Below, piece after piece: positions 1 to 8,580 of a stretch of 36,844 nucleotides of DNA. Within the stretch, counting starts at the first letter, position 1, and every line of letters begins with the position of its first letter. Position numbers and translations under genes: made by a program. Source of the stretch: Candidatus Aminicenantota bacterium (GTDB lineage Bacteria > Acidobacteriota > Aminicenantia > Aminicenantales > Aminicenantaceae); the NCBI GenBank assembly GCA_030612445.1, contig JAUWNW010000014.1, forward strand, positions 1 through 36,844. The letters run 5' to 3'. The notes below the pieces were generated by a model. The model searched no databases. It was not told the DNA's origin and saw only the letters and a program-made list of their open reading frames with translations.

Positions 1-41
1 CCCGCATAAAAACGATATCCCTTATGATTGGAGGCGGAAGG

Positions 42-1067
42 ATGGCTGAACGTTCGCTTGAGGGTAAGACAATACTTGTAACAGGCGGAGCGGGATTTAT
101 CGGCAGCAATTTTATTCATTTTATGCTGCAAAATTATCAAAGCTGTAAGATTATAAACCTTGATAAGCTGACTTATGCCGGGAATCCCGATAATTTAAAA
201 GATATCGAGGATGCCCCCAGATATGAGTTTATTCAAGGAGATATCCGGGATAAAGAAATGGTTGAGGATGTATTCAAGGAGGTTCAGGGAGTAGTCCATA
301 TGGCGGCGGAAACCCATGTTGACAGGTCAATTGTAGATGCAGGGGAATTTGTGTTGACCGATGTATATGGGACTTTTGTACTTTTAGAAGCTTTGAGGAA
401 TGCTGATGTGGAATTTTTTCTTCATGTTTCAACCGATGAGGTCTATGGAAGCCGGGATAAAGGGTTTTTCTCAGAGGAAGACCCGCTTAACCCCTCCTCC
501 CCTTATGCAGCCAGCAAGACCGGGGCAGATCGGCTGGCCTATTCCTATGTTGTAACTTACGGTGTGCCGGTTATAATTATCCGCCCCAGTAATAATTACG
601 GACCCAATCAATACCCGGAAAAGTTTATGCCGCTTTTTATAAGCAATGCCCTGGAAGATAAGGACCTTCCTCTGTACGGCAAGGGAGAAAATGTCCGTGA
701 CTGGGTGTATGTGGAAGATAATTGCCGGGCGATTGACCTGGTTTGCCGGAAAGGGGCTTTGGGTGAGGTTTACAATGTCGGGGCGAATAATGAAGTGCAG
801 AATATCACTGTTGCACGCAAGATTGTAGAACTTTTGGGTAAGCCTGAGGGCCTGATCAAGTTTGTAAAGGACCGTTTAGGTCATGACCGCAGGTATGCTA
901 TAGATTGTGCCAAGATCAATGCCCTGGGGTGGCGGCCGGAGAAAGATTTTGCCCAAGGCCTGGAAGAGACTGTCCGCTGGTATCAGAAGAATGAGGAATG
1001 GTGGCGGAAGATAAAATACCAAAGCGAAGAATTTAAAGTATTTCATAAAAAATATTATAGTTCATAG
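42..1067 (+). CDS. rfbB: dTDP-glucose 4,6-dehydratase-like SDR enzyme
   Basis: Extended short-chain dehydrogenase of about 341 residues, the usual length for RfbB/RmlB, which converts dTDP-glucose to dTDP-4-keto-6-deoxyglucose in the cytoplasm. The N-terminal NAD-binding motif TGGAGFIGS is followed by the family segment NLDKLTYAGN, the catalytic-region motif STDEVYG (about residues 130-136), YAASK with the catalytic Tyr/Lys (about 155-159) and RPSNNYGPNQ. I place the start at ATG 42 rather than ATG 24 because a strong GGAGG sits just upstream of 42. No rfbA, rfbC or rfbD is visible, so the final sugar is unknown. It precedes two other nucleotide-sugar SDR genes on the same strand and probably feeds surface-glycan synthesis. 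Family assignment is firm; the exact substrate is from family knowledge. Confidence 0.9.
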   Translation: MAERSLEGKTILVTGGAGFIGSNFIHFMLQNYQSCKIINLDKLTYAGNPDNLKDIEDAPRYEFIQGDIRDKEMVEDVFKEVQGVVHMAAETHVDRSIVDAGEFVLTDVYGTFVLLEALRNADVEFFLHVSTDEVYGSRDKGFFSEEDPLNPSSPYAASKTGADRLAYSYVVTYGVPVIIIRPSNNYGPNQYPEKFMPLFISNALEDKDLPLYGKGENVRDWVYVEDNCRAIDLVCRKGALGEVYNVGANNEVQNITVARKIVELLGKPEGLIKFVKDRLGHDRRYAIDCAKINALGWRPEKDFAQGLEETVRWYQKNEEWWRKIKYQSEEFKVFHKKYYSS

Positions 1068-1197
1068 TGGGCAGGGTGTAGATAGCAGCACTGACTTTTA
1101 TGTGAGCTATTCATTGTCTACATGATTTATTTTTTGTAAAATAAGGTTGTCTAAAGATAGCAAATGACTTGCACTGCAAGAAAGTAGAGGAGGAAAT

Positions 1198-2154
1198 ATG
1201 AGAGTACTTATTACAGGTATAACAGGTTTTGCTGGAAGTCATCTGGCGGATTATATTTTGGCAGAACATCCTGAAGTGCAGGTGTCTGGGTCTGTGCGTT
1301 GGAGAAGCCGGATGGAAAATGTGCTCCATATTAAAGATAAAGTTAATCTGGTTGAAGCGGATTTAAAAGATATCGTCTCCCTTAAAAAGGCGCTTGCTGA
1401 GGTAAAACCTGACAGGATATTTCACCTTGCTGCTCAGAGTTTTGTGCCTACCTCCTGGGTCTGTCCGGCAGAGACGTTTGCCATAAACAGTATCGGGCAG
1501 ATCAATCTTTTTGAAGCGGTTTTGGATTTGGGCCTTAAACCAAGAATACAGATTGCAGGTTCAAGCGAGGAATATGGCTTGGTCCATCCTGACGAAGTTC
1601 CTATGAAAGAGACCAATCCTCTGCGCCCTTTGAGTCCTTATGCTGTAAGTAAAGTAGGGCAGGACATGCTGGGCTATCAGTATTATAAAAGCTATGGAAT
1701 GCATATTATAAGAACACGCGGATTTAACCATACAGGACCGCGGCGGGGGGATGTTTTTATCTGCTCTAATTTTGCAAAACAGATCGTTGAGATAGAAAAA
1801 AAGAAACGTGGACCTGTGATGTATGTGGGAAACCTGGAAGCAAAAAGGGATTTTACTGATGTGCGCGACACAGTAAGAGCATACTGGTTGAGTCTTGAAA
1901 AAGGAAAGGCAGGTGATGTTTATAACATTGGGACCGGAAAAGCTTATGCGATGAAAGAGATACTGGATATGTTGCTTTCCTTAAGCCGTACTGAGGTTGA
2001 AGTCAAGGTTGACCCTAAAAGACTGCGGCCTTCTGATGTCCAGATACTTCTGTCTGATAGCACAAAATTCAGACAGCTTACAGGTTGGGAGCCTAAGATA
2101 GAATTTAAACAGTCTCTGGAAGATCTTCTTGATTTTTGGAGAGAGCGGATTTGA
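1198..2154 (+). CDS. GDP-mannose 4,6-dehydratase-like SDR enzyme
   Basis: Extended SDR of 318 residues with the cofactor motif TGITGFAGS at the N-terminus, GSSEEYG at about 121-127, YAVSK at about 148-152 and FNHTGPRRG at about 176. The PRRG segment resembles GDP-mannose 4,6-dehydratase, while FNHTGP and the short length resemble the Rmd reductases, so the enzyme is a Gmd/Rmd-type protein whose exact step I cannot fix. It ends in a TTGA overlap with the next gene, a clear paralogue, suggesting the two act in succession (for example GDP-mannose to GDP-6-deoxy-4-keto-mannose to GDP-rhamnose). AGGAGG lies just before the ATG. The 130 bases between rfbB and this gene hold no gene I can support. 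Confidence 0.8.
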   Translation: MRVLITGITGFAGSHLADYILAEHPEVQVSGSVRWRSRMENVLHIKDKVNLVEADLKDIVSLKKALAEVKPDRIFHLAAQSFVPTSWVCPAETFAINSIGQINLFEAVLDLGLKPRIQIAGSSEEYGLVHPDEVPMKETNPLRPLSPYAVSKVGQDMLGYQYYKSYGMHIIRTRGFNHTGPRRGDVFICSNFAKQIVEIEKKKRGPVMYVGNLEAKRDFTDVRDTVRAYWLSLEKGKAGDVYNIGTGKAYAMKEILDMLLSLSRTEVEVKVDPKRLRPSDVQILLSDSTKFRQLTGWEPKIEFKQSLEDLLDFWRERI

Positions 2155-3107
2155 AGCGGAAAATATTTATAAGCGGGGCTAGCGGATTTGTCGGCAGTAC
2201 TCTGGCCCGCTATCTGGATTTTCCGGAAAATGAAATATACGGCACCTCATTTCCCCATAAGCCTAAACCTTTAGGCCTTAAATGCAGCAATGATATCCGC
2301 TATCTGGATATTCGGCGGGAGGGGGATATCACGGAGTTTATTAAAGAGACACGTCCGGATAGAGTTTTTCATCTGGCTGCGGTTTCAAATGTAGGCTGTT
2401 CCTGGGAAAAACGCAGAGAAACTATTGAGACAAATATCCTGGGAACACAGCATGTATTTGAAGCGTTAAGGAAATATAGCCCGCAGACCAGAGTACTTTT
2501 TGTAAGCTCTTCTGATGTCTATGGGGATGCATCCATGGATGATAGGGCACTTTGCGAAGATGACGACACTAAGGCGCTCAGCCCCTATGCATATTCTAAG
2601 ATTGGGGGAGAACTGCTTAGTAGATTTTATGCAGATGTGGAGGGCCTGTACATTGTTATTGCACGCTCTTTTCCCCATACAGGCCCGGGGCAGAGTCCGG
2701 ATTTTGTCTGCTCTGATTGGGCGTATCAGATTGCAAAGATAGAAGAAGGTTCTAAAGAGCCTGTGATGAAGGTGGGGAATATCGATGTTAAAAGAGATTT
2801 TTCCGATGTAAGGGATGTGGTCAAAGCTTATGTGCAGCTTTTAGAGAAGGGCCGGAAGGGAGAGATTTATAATATTGCTTCAGGAAAAGCTGTTTCCCTG
2901 CAGAAGATTCTTGATATGCTGCTGTCTTTTTCCTACCTCTCCATTAAAGTCCAGGTGGATTCGCAGAGGTTGCGTAAAAAAGATATACTTTGTTTAAGGG
3001 GCGATAATAGCAAAATCCGAAAAGAGACAGGCTGGAAGCCTGAGATTTCCCTAAGGCAGACTTTAGAGGATTTGCTGGAGTATTGGCGAAATGAAAAGAA
3101 TAGTTAA
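2151..3107 (+). CDS. GDP-6-deoxy-4-keto-mannose reductase-like SDR enzyme
   Basis: Paralogue of the preceding gene, about 318 residues, with GASGFVGS (9-16), SSSDVYG (119-125), YAYSK (146-150) and SFPHTGPGQ, the last typical of Rmd/GDP-4-dehydro-6-deoxymannose reductases. The C-terminal half aligns nearly block for block with its neighbour (VKRDFSDVRD, GEIYNIASGKA, ILDMLLS, TGWKPEI), so the pair probably arose by tandem duplication and then specialised. The start is taken as TTG 2151, which overlaps the upstream TGA and has GGAGAGAG at a suitable distance; TTG 2136 is the longer alternative. Likely makes an activated deoxyhexose for surface glycan. Substrate is inferred. Confidence 0.75.
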   Translation: MKRKIFISGASGFVGSTLARYLDFPENEIYGTSFPHKPKPLGLKCSNDIRYLDIRREGDITEFIKETRPDRVFHLAAVSNVGCSWEKRRETIETNILGTQHVFEALRKYSPQTRVLFVSSSDVYGDASMDDRALCEDDDTKALSPYAYSKIGGELLSRFYADVEGLYIVIARSFPHTGPGQSPDFVCSDWAYQIAKIEEGSKEPVMKVGNIDVKRDFSDVRDVVKAYVQLLEKGRKGEIYNIASGKAVSLQKILDMLLSFSYLSIKVQVDSQRLRKKDILCLRGDNSKIRKETGWKPEISLRQTLEDLLEYWRNEKNS

Positions 3108-3196
3108 TCTTATTTTAATTTTTGGGATGATTTCTCCCCTGCTGGAATTCTACTTTTGATTCTCCCTAGTTAACCGCAAGCTATGCGCAAGAATAA

Positions 3197-4171
3197 TCAG
3201 ATTGTTTTTTCTACTCCTGCAAGTAGTTCCTCTTGTGATAAAGTAGCAGTACCGATTTTACCTACTACAATACTGGCTGCGGTGTTGGCGAGGATTGCTG
3301 CTTCTTGTATCGATGCCCCTGCCAGTAAAGCCAGCCCGGCTGTGGCTATAACAGTATCGCCGGCCCCGGTTACGTCATAGACTTCCTTTGCGATTGTAGG
3401 GATGTGTATGGGGGGCTCATCTTTTGCAAAATAGGTCATTCCCTGTTGGCCCCGTTTGATGATGAGGTATTGGGTGGATACCCGGGAAAATAGTTTTCTC
3501 CCCACTTCCTCTACTTCAGTATCGGTACTACATGGCTTATGTGTGATGCGGGCTGCTTCGTAGTGATTTGGCGTTAACATTGTCACTGGGGATAAAAAGG
3601 AGATGTTTTTGACCTTTGGGTCTGCAAACACAGGGATATTATTTTTATCCAGGGAAGGCAGGATTTTTTTCATCAAAGATTGACTGATTATGCCTTTTTT
3701 ATAATCGGAGATGATGAGGCCATCGAATTTTTCCTGCTGAATGAATGAAAAGATCTCCTCCCCTATTTTACGAGGGAGAGGACGTGTAGATTCCTGATCG
3801 ACTCTTACAACTTGCTGCTGATGGGCGATGATCCTGGTTTTTATAGATGTAGGCCGGTTTTTTACTGTAAAAATGCCGCTACTGTCCGGGATGTTGTTTT
3901 TTATCCATTCACCGGCAGCATCCTTGCCGACAACCCCGATTAAGACCGGAGAGGCATCCAGATTTTCCAGATTATGACAGACATTTCCTGCTCCTCCCAA
4001 GCAAGAAGTGTCTTTTTTAACATTTACTATAGGAACGGGCGCTTCAGGTGAAATGCGGTCTACTTGGCCCCAAAGGTATTTATCCAGCATAACGTCGCCC
4101 AAGACAAGTACTTTCAGCGTTTTGAATTTACTGAGGATCTTCTTTGCCCGGATAAGGTTGATTTTATTCAT
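3197..4171 (-). CDS. rfaE1: D-glycero-beta-D-manno-heptose-7-phosphate kinase (RfaE/HldE kinase domain)
   Basis: PfkB/ribokinase-fold sugar kinase of 324 residues that phosphorylates heptose-7-phosphate at C1 in ADP-heptose synthesis for the LPS inner core. Visible signatures are LGDVMLDKYLWG near residue 24, the RISPEAPVPIV segment that marks RfaE, GGAGNV near 59, and DVTGAGD (about 266-272) with the catalytic Asp and anion hole. Only the kinase domain is present: the usual C-terminal cytidylyltransferase half of HldE is absent, as in lineages with split RfaE1/RfaE2. The start overlaps the end of the upstream PHP-domain gene by 8 bases, so the two are translationally coupled, last in the operon beginning at 6478. 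Confidence 0.92.
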   Translation of the reverse strand: MNKINLIRAKKILSKFKTLKVLVLGDVMLDKYLWGQVDRISPEAPVPIVNVKKDTSCLGGAGNVCHNLENLDASPVLIGVVGKDAAGEWIKNNIPDSSGIFTVKNRPTSIKTRIIAHQQQVVRVDQESTRPLPRKIGEEIFSFIQQEKFDGLIISDYKKGIISQSLMKKILPSLDKNNIPVFADPKVKNISFLSPVTMLTPNHYEAARITHKPCSTDTEVEEVGRKLFSRVSTQYLIIKRGQQGMTYFAKDEPPIHIPTIAKEVYDVTGAGDTVIATAGLALLAGASIQEAAILANTAASIVVGKIGTATLSQEELLAGVEKTI

Positions 4172-5303
4172 AGTTTTTCTCCCTTAAAAAAATCGGATTT
4201 GAAATGATCCAGGGACAATTCCGGAGCAGTGGGGTCCTCTCTTTCAGGAAGACCTCAACTCTGTAGACTCCTGCCTGGGTAACTTCGTAGATGGTCGGAT
4301 TTCCGGGAGGAAGGGGTTGTGATTTTCCATTATGAATAAGGTATGCTTTTTGCTCCAGTCCTGAAGGGAGCTGGATATTAAGAGTAACCGGAGCGTCGAA
4401 TTGAATAGAAGCGCCCATGGGGATCTTTGCAGTGCCGCTTTTTCCCCAAAATCTAAATCCTGTGGCATAAGCAGCAGCATCTGCAGCATTGAAAAAGCGT
4501 CCTTTTTTCAGGGCGGAATATACTTGATTTTCGGCAACCTTAAAATCTGACGCGAGCGGTTCATTTAGAAGTACATGCAACCGGAGAAAGGCAAACAAAG
4601 GTTTATACAGCAGATGGGCATCTGTGCTGAAATATCCATAAGTCTTGTAGGAGCGATTTAGCATGTCCCACTTTCTGAGGTTTTTCTCCGGCCGGTTAAG
4701 CATCTTTAACAGAGGGAGTCCTGGTTTTATAAAGAGAGCGGGGAGAAAAGGAAGTACAGGGACTATATTCTTTTTTAACATTGAGTCTGCATTGATTATT
4801 TCTATACCGGAGTAACCGGCATATTTTCCCCAGGACCAGCTGATCTTTGAGTAAGGGTGGGCGATGATTGTAAAACCATTCAGAGCATTTACTTGATGAG
4901 CTGCTTGCTCAGCATTTTCAGAGAATCTTTGGGATGGGGTTTCAAAACCGAGCCCTACCAGGTGGCCCCGGTTTACAGACATCTCTGTACCAGAGAGCAT
5001 CAGCAGCCCCTCTTTCCAGCCCTTGGCTTTCAGAGAGGCAAAGTTTGGCTCTCCATGGTCGGTGAGGATGATAAAATCAAGGCCGGATCGAGCTGCGATA
5101 TGAGCGATTTTATCCGGCTCTTTTTTGCCATCTGAAAGTGTAGAGTGGATATGATATATGCCTACGATCTCGTGGGATGAACTGGTTTTTGGGTCAGGCT
5201 TATAAGTTTTAAAGCGGAGGAGGTGAAAGCTGAACCAGAGGATATAAGCAATAGTCAAACCCAGGAAAAAAAATAAAAACTTTCTTTTTTTGCTTATACT
5301 CAT
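4164..5303 (-). CDS. membrane-anchored PHP-domain (CehA/McbA-like) metal-dependent phosphoesterase
   Basis: Protein of 379 residues. An N-terminal hydrophobic stretch (about 9-28) following KKRK predicts a single inner-membrane anchor. The PHP domain follows, with the metal-ligand motif HIH (51-53), LTDHG (D82/H83), GTEM (E107) and RGHLVG (H114), then IIAHP further on and a DAH motif. PHP proteins of this type are hydrolases, often on phosphate esters; the substrate here is unknown. The C-terminal region looks like a beta-sandwich. Its ATG overlaps the stop of the O-antigen ligase gene (TAATG) and its end overlaps the heptose kinase, so it is embedded in an LPS operon and may trim or regulate lipid-linked glycans (inference). 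Confidence 0.8.
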   Translation of the reverse strand: MSISKKRKFLFFFLGLTIAYILWFSFHLLRFKTYKPDPKTSSSHEIVGIYHIHSTLSDGKKEPDKIAHIAARSGLDFIILTDHGEPNFASLKAKGWKEGLLMLSGTEMSVNRGHLVGLGFETPSQRFSENAEQAAHQVNALNGFTIIAHPYSKISWSWGKYAGYSGIEIINADSMLKKNIVPVLPFLPALFIKPGLPLLKMLNRPEKNLRKWDMLNRSYKTYGYFSTDAHLLYKPLFAFLRLHVLLNEPLASDFKVAENQVYSALKKGRFFNAADAAAYATGFRFWGKSGTAKIPMGASIQFDAPVTLNIQLPSGLEQKAYLIHNGKSQPLPPGNPTIYEVTQAGVYRVEVFLKERTPLLRNCPWIISNPIFLREKNYE

Positions 5304-6478
5304 TATCCGGATATACTCTGATTTTTTTGAATCCGCTCAAAGGCAAAGGGCAGGGTTATCAGATAGAGAAATAGCATTGTAATCTCCGAGTCTCCAAAAT
5401 TGTATTCAAATAGACCTGCGACTGCTAATGCCAGCAGGGAAGCCAGGGCAGTTGTGGTGAAAGGCAGAAGGGCCGGGTCCTTATTTTTTAAGAGTTTAAA
5501 GAGGGAAATAAAAGCCCAGGCCATAAATGTCAACCAGGCAAGAAGAGTAGGGATTCCTCTTTCGGCAGCTATCTGAATAAGGTTATTGTGCAGGTGGACA
5601 TTGCTGCGGGCTTCAGGGGAAAGTTTGTACTTGGGCCGTTTAAATATGACATGTACTGTGTTGGGGCCTGTCCCGAAGAAGGGATAGTCCTGGATGATTT
5701 GAAGGGCGGCATGTAAGTATTCGATTCTTTGAGCGTTTGAGTAGCTTTTTAGATTAAAAATGCTTAGAGCCCGCTGTTTTACAGGCTGAGGGCTTATTAG
5801 GAAGAAAAGAGCGGCTGTAACCGGGATTAGGGCTAAAAGTTTAGGCTTATAGATTGATAGAACCACAACTGCAATAACTATGACCCCGATCCAGGCACTG
5901 CGGGTCATAGTTATTACCAGAGCTATAGAGGCAAGGCAGAAAGCTGTTCCCCAGAAGTATTTTATTTTATCTTTAGAAAAGAAAAACATGCTTAAAGCTA
6001 GGGCACTGAATAGCATCAGAAGTCCGGCCTGGGTCATATAATGCCCCATAAATCCGGCAACCCTTTCTCCAGGGGTAGCTTTGATAAGGAAGTATATAAG
6101 CGAGAAAACAATACTTATTGAAGCTGAAGTAAGCAGAGCCAGGTTTGCCCATTTTATCTGTTTCAGTTTGCGGAATCCGGAGTACACGAGGGGCACGATT
6201 AGAAAAAGCAGGAGTTCCCGGCTGTCCTTAAAACTGACTGCTGGGTTGTCTGACATTATTGAAGCGATGACTGAAAGCAGAGAATAAACGAGCAGAGGCC
6301 AGAAAAAACTGGGGAATTGAGGTAATTGTTTGTTTTTAATGAGCAGCACTATCCAGCATATGAGGGCTACAAATAGGGTGATCTGGCTGATCGAAATAGA
6401 AGGGAACGAGAACAGGAGATAGAGGGCGATGGATAGGGGCAAAATATTGGCAAGGGAGAAAACTTTTTTTCCTGTCAT
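5303..6478 (-). CDS. O-antigen ligase/Wzy-like polysaccharide polymerase
   Basis: Polytopic membrane protein of 391 residues, with about ten or more hydrophobic segments and the Wzy_C signature: TMTRSAWIGVIVI followed by a long periplasmic loop containing FGTGPNTVH and HLHNNLIQIAAERG, whose Arg and His residues are functionally important in WaaL-type ligases. It would join undecaprenyl-linked glycan to lipid A-core, or polymerise repeat units; sequence alone does not separate the two. First gene of the operon with the PHP protein and heptose kinase, which favours the ligase reading. Its 5' side abuts a dispersed repeat at 6523, leaving only about 45 bases for a promoter. Confidence 0.85.
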   Translation of the reverse strand: MTGKKVFSLANILPLSIALYLLFSFPSISISQITLFVALICWIVLLIKNKQLPQFPSFFWPLLVYSLLSVIASIMSDNPAVSFKDSRELLLFLIVPLVYSGFRKLKQIKWANLALLTSASISIVFSLIYFLIKATPGERVAGFMGHYMTQAGLLMLFSALALSMFFFSKDKIKYFWGTAFCLASIALVITMTRSAWIGVIVIAVVVLSIYKPKLLALIPVTAALFFLISPQPVKQRALSIFNLKSYSNAQRIEYLHAALQIIQDYPFFGTGPNTVHVIFKRPKYKLSPEARSNVHLHNNLIQIAAERGIPTLLAWLTFMAWAFISLFKLLKNKDPALLPFTTTALASLLALAVAGLFEYNFGDSEITMLFLYLITLPFAFERIQKNQSISG

Positions 6479-6522
6479 TTGTAGGAAAAATAATATACCA
6501 GAATATAAAAAACTTCAACTAA

Positions 6523-6630
6523 CCTGAACTATTCATAAGAAATGTCGATATAGCAGAAATTCAGGTGTGGCTTGTGCTCGCTTCAGATTTTTAACGCCAT
6601 TCTTCTTCGTTTTTCTCGGCGTCTGCGGAT
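6523..6630 (+). repeat. dispersed repeat, partial copy (E1)
   Basis: Begins with the family terminus CCTGAACTATTCAT followed by the stem arm AAGAAATGTCGATAT (also in the copy at 7075), then jumps directly to 6556-6627, a 72-base segment that is the reverse complement of 20089-20160 in another copy with a single visible mismatch. The second stem arm is missing, so this copy is a truncated or recombined piece. Confidence 0.8.
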
Positions 6631-6886
6631 CCTGGTTATTCATAAAATATGTAGGCAGCACCATACAAATTTAACATGATTAGCCCTTTATAAAATATGT
6701 TATTTATTAGGTGTATGATTCTTCCGTTTATTTTTATCATGACTTTTATTTAATGCATACATATTTTACCTTACAGGCGAGCCGATCTTACCACATCTAC
6801 TTTGTTGCAGCGGATTCGCGGTGAAATACCACAGCTTCACCCCCTGCGCCTCGTATCTGCGGCAACCTCAACTCGTGAATAATCCA
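6631..6886 (+). repeat. dispersed repeat, near-complete copy with subterminal hairpin (E2)
   Basis: Starts CCTGGTTATTCAT and ends CTCGTGAATAATCCA, imperfect inverted termini. A perfect 11-base stem is present: TAAAATATGTA at 6643-6653 and its reverse complement at 6758-6768. After the second arm comes the family core (CAGGCGAGCCGATCTTACC onward through GCGGATTCGCGG and TCTGCGGCAACCTC), which matches the reverse complement of the copy at 13568-13819 over most of its length. Confidence 0.8.
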
Positions 6887-6899
6887 TGATCATATTTCA

Positions 6900-7070
6900 G
6901 AATCAGAAGGCTAAATCTTCAATGTCGCTTCAGCCACATCAGAATTTCATTAGATTTTAGACTTTTAACTAAAATTTAACGGTTTTACAATTTACCATTT
7001 TCTGTTTACTATTTACTATTTTCCAGTTTTTCCGTATCTGCGGCAACCTCGACTCGTGAATAATTCAGGT
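6900..7070 (+). repeat. dispersed repeat, partial copy (E3)
   Basis: Approximately 6904-7069 is the reverse complement of the left part of the copy at 19846-20295, including the AT-rich run with TTTACTATTTACTATTTTCC, then TCCGTATCTGCGGCAACCTC, and ending in the family terminus CTCGTGAATAATTCAGG. The hairpin-bearing end is absent. Confidence 0.8.
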
Positions 7071-7074
7071 CCAT

Positions 7075-7224
7075 CTGAACTATTCATAAGAAATGTCGAT
7101 ATGTATGTTTCATCCTTTTAGGTTAATATTTCACTCTGATTCCCAAGGTGTTGCATTTGACTATTTTGTTCATAATATAATCTCTATTTATAATCGACAT
7201 TTCTTACCTTTCAGGCTAATAGTT
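7075..7224 (+). repeat. dispersed repeat fragment with perfect 14-base hairpin stem (E4)
   Basis: Starts CTGAACTATTCAT, with TAAGAAATGTCGAT at 7087-7100 and its exact reverse complement at 7193-7206, loop 92 bases. It continues CCTTTCAGGC, the start of the family core, then breaks off into TAATAGTTCAT. It lies directly downstream of the stop codon of the GT9 gene on the opposite strand. The whole stretch 6479-7228 is filled by copies E1-E4 and contains no gene I can support. Confidence 0.75.
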
Positions 7225-7228
7225 CATA

Positions 7229-8335
7229 TTAATTATTAAGAATTTCACTTGAATCCTTGACCCCTAATATTCCTCCTAATGTTTCTCTGCACGCTTCGTA
7301 TACTTCTTCCGGGGTGATGGTCTGGAGGCAGCGGTAGTCGTTATAGATGCATTTGACCTGTTTGCAGGGGCGGCAGTCGAAATCTTTTTCTATTATGGTT
7401 GCCTTTGCTTTCCAGGGTGCAAAATTGGCAGGAAGAGTGGGCCCGAAATAAGCAACTATTGCAGTTGAAGTTGAGGATGCAATATGCATAGGGCCGCTGT
7501 CAGGGCCTATGAAAAGGGCTGCTCGTGAAATAAGCTCCTTTAATTCTCTGAGATTTAGTCTATTTACAAGTGAGAATACGGGTTTCGCGGGTAATTTTTG
7601 CAGCAGTTTTTGTTCATATTCAAGGTCTTCTTTGGCACCTGTAAGGATAATTGCTGTATGCGGATCAGTAATAAGCAGCTGAATAAGCTTATGAAGGTTT
7701 TGCAATCCCCAGTCACGGAAGCGATTTCCGGCTCCGATGTGGAGAGTTAAAACAGAGGCTTTATCAAGTTTGTTTTTTTTAAGAAATTGGTTTATTTTTT
7801 GTTTTTCATCTAAGTGGGCTGCAGGTAGTTGAATGGCAGGAATGGTTAGAGAGGAAATCCCCAATGCTTTTACCATATTTATGTGGTTTTCCACTGAATG
7901 AATAAATCCTTGTTCAGGCTTTCGTGGAATTTTGATATCATAGAAAAAGTGTTTGTATTTGATTCTGTATCCGATCTTCAAATCAGCTCCGGATAACAGA
8001 GTGAAAAGGAAAGCTCTGGGGCCTCCGTGAAAGTCGATCACTACATCATATTTTTGTTTACGGATGTTTTGGATATGACGGATTATTTCTTTTCTCCCGG
8101 GATGCCGGGAGATGACGATTGTTTCATCTATGTCCTGATGACCTTCGATGAGTTCACGAAAAGGTTCTTCGGTTATATAAGAGATGTGAGCATTAGGAAA
8201 ATTCTCCCTAAGTATTGATAACGCCGGGGTGGTCATAACTATATCCCCGATGCGCCTTAATCTGATGAGAAGAATATTTTTAACTGTGGCAGGTTCAATC
8301 TTTGGTGGATCTTTCAGGTTCAATAGTCGCCTCAT
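7229..8335 (-). CDS. glycosyltransferase family 9 (heptosyltransferase-like)
   Basis: GT-B fold transferase of 368 residues in the WaaC/WaaF/WaaQ family, which adds heptose from ADP-heptose to LPS core on the cytoplasmic face of the inner membrane. Signatures are ILLIRLRRIGDIVMTTPAL near residue 21, LHIGAGNRFRDW mid-protein, and the donor-site block FIGPDSGPMHIASSTST followed by VAYFGPT. The C-terminal FDCRPC...C cysteine cluster is frequent in this family. The chosen ATG 8335 overlaps the end of the upstream Trm112-like gene by about 40 bases; no better downstream start is seen before the first conserved motif. Which heptosyl step it performs cannot be told. Confidence 0.88.
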   Translation of the reverse strand: MRRLLNLKDPPKIEPATVKNILLIRLRRIGDIVMTTPALSILRENFPNAHISYITEEPFRELIEGHQDIDETIVISRHPGRKEIIRHIQNIRKQKYDVVIDFHGGPRAFLFTLLSGADLKIGYRIKYKHFFYDIKIPRKPEQGFIHSVENHINMVKALGISSLTIPAIQLPAAHLDEKQKINQFLKKNKLDKASVLTLHIGAGNRFRDWGLQNLHKLIQLLITDPHTAIILTGAKEDLEYEQKLLQKLPAKPVFSLVNRLNLRELKELISRAALFIGPDSGPMHIASSTSTAIVAYFGPTLPANFAPWKAKATIIEKDFDCRPCKQVKCIYNDYRCLQTITPEEVYEACRETLGGILGVKDSSEILNN

Positions 8336-8483
8336 CTACAAGCATAACCGGGATTTCGTCTTTAATTGGGTAAACACGATGGCATTTTACACATTTGATG
8401 CCTTTGCCATCAGAGGTAAGCTTGACCTCAGTCTTACATACAGGGCAGGCCAGAATTTCCAGTAATTCTTTATTTACAGGCAT
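8295..8483 (-). CDS. Trm112-family small zinc-ribbon protein
   Basis: Small protein of about 62 residues beginning MPVNKELLEILACPVCKTEV. It has a four-cysteine zinc ribbon (CPVC then CVKC) and the family segment YPIKDEIPVMLVDEA. This is the bacterial Trm112/YcaR family, often found beside LPS or lipid A genes. The start at 8483 is supported by AAGGAGC upstream; the open frame extends to 8519 but that extension falls in the repeat at 8506. Precise role is unknown: Trm112 proteins activate methyltransferases in eukaryotes and archaea, whereas bacterial function is poorly defined. Confidence 0.85.
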   Translation of the reverse strand: MPVNKELLEILACPVCKTEVKLTSDGKGIKCVKCHRVYPIKDEIPVMLVDEATIEPERSTKD

Positions 8484-8505
8484 TATATTAGAGCTCCTTG
8501 ACAAA

Positions 8506-8544
8506 CCTGACCTATTCATAAAAAAATCTCGTGAATAATACAGG
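8506..8544 (+). repeat. minimal 39-base copy of the dispersed repeat (E5)
   Basis: Consists of CCTGACCTATTCATAA, a short A-run, and CTCGTGAATAATACAGG, so it is both family termini with nothing between them. The outer 13 bases form an imperfect inverted repeat. It sits just upstream of the Trm112-like start codon (8483). Confidence 0.75.
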
Positions 8545-8580
8545 TAAGTTAACTCATAGTATGTAGCAATTTTAATTTAA

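Noticed and set aside
6479-7228. CRISPR array
   Set aside because: The repeated sequences are long, mosaic and irregularly spaced, with no constant repeat-spacer period.
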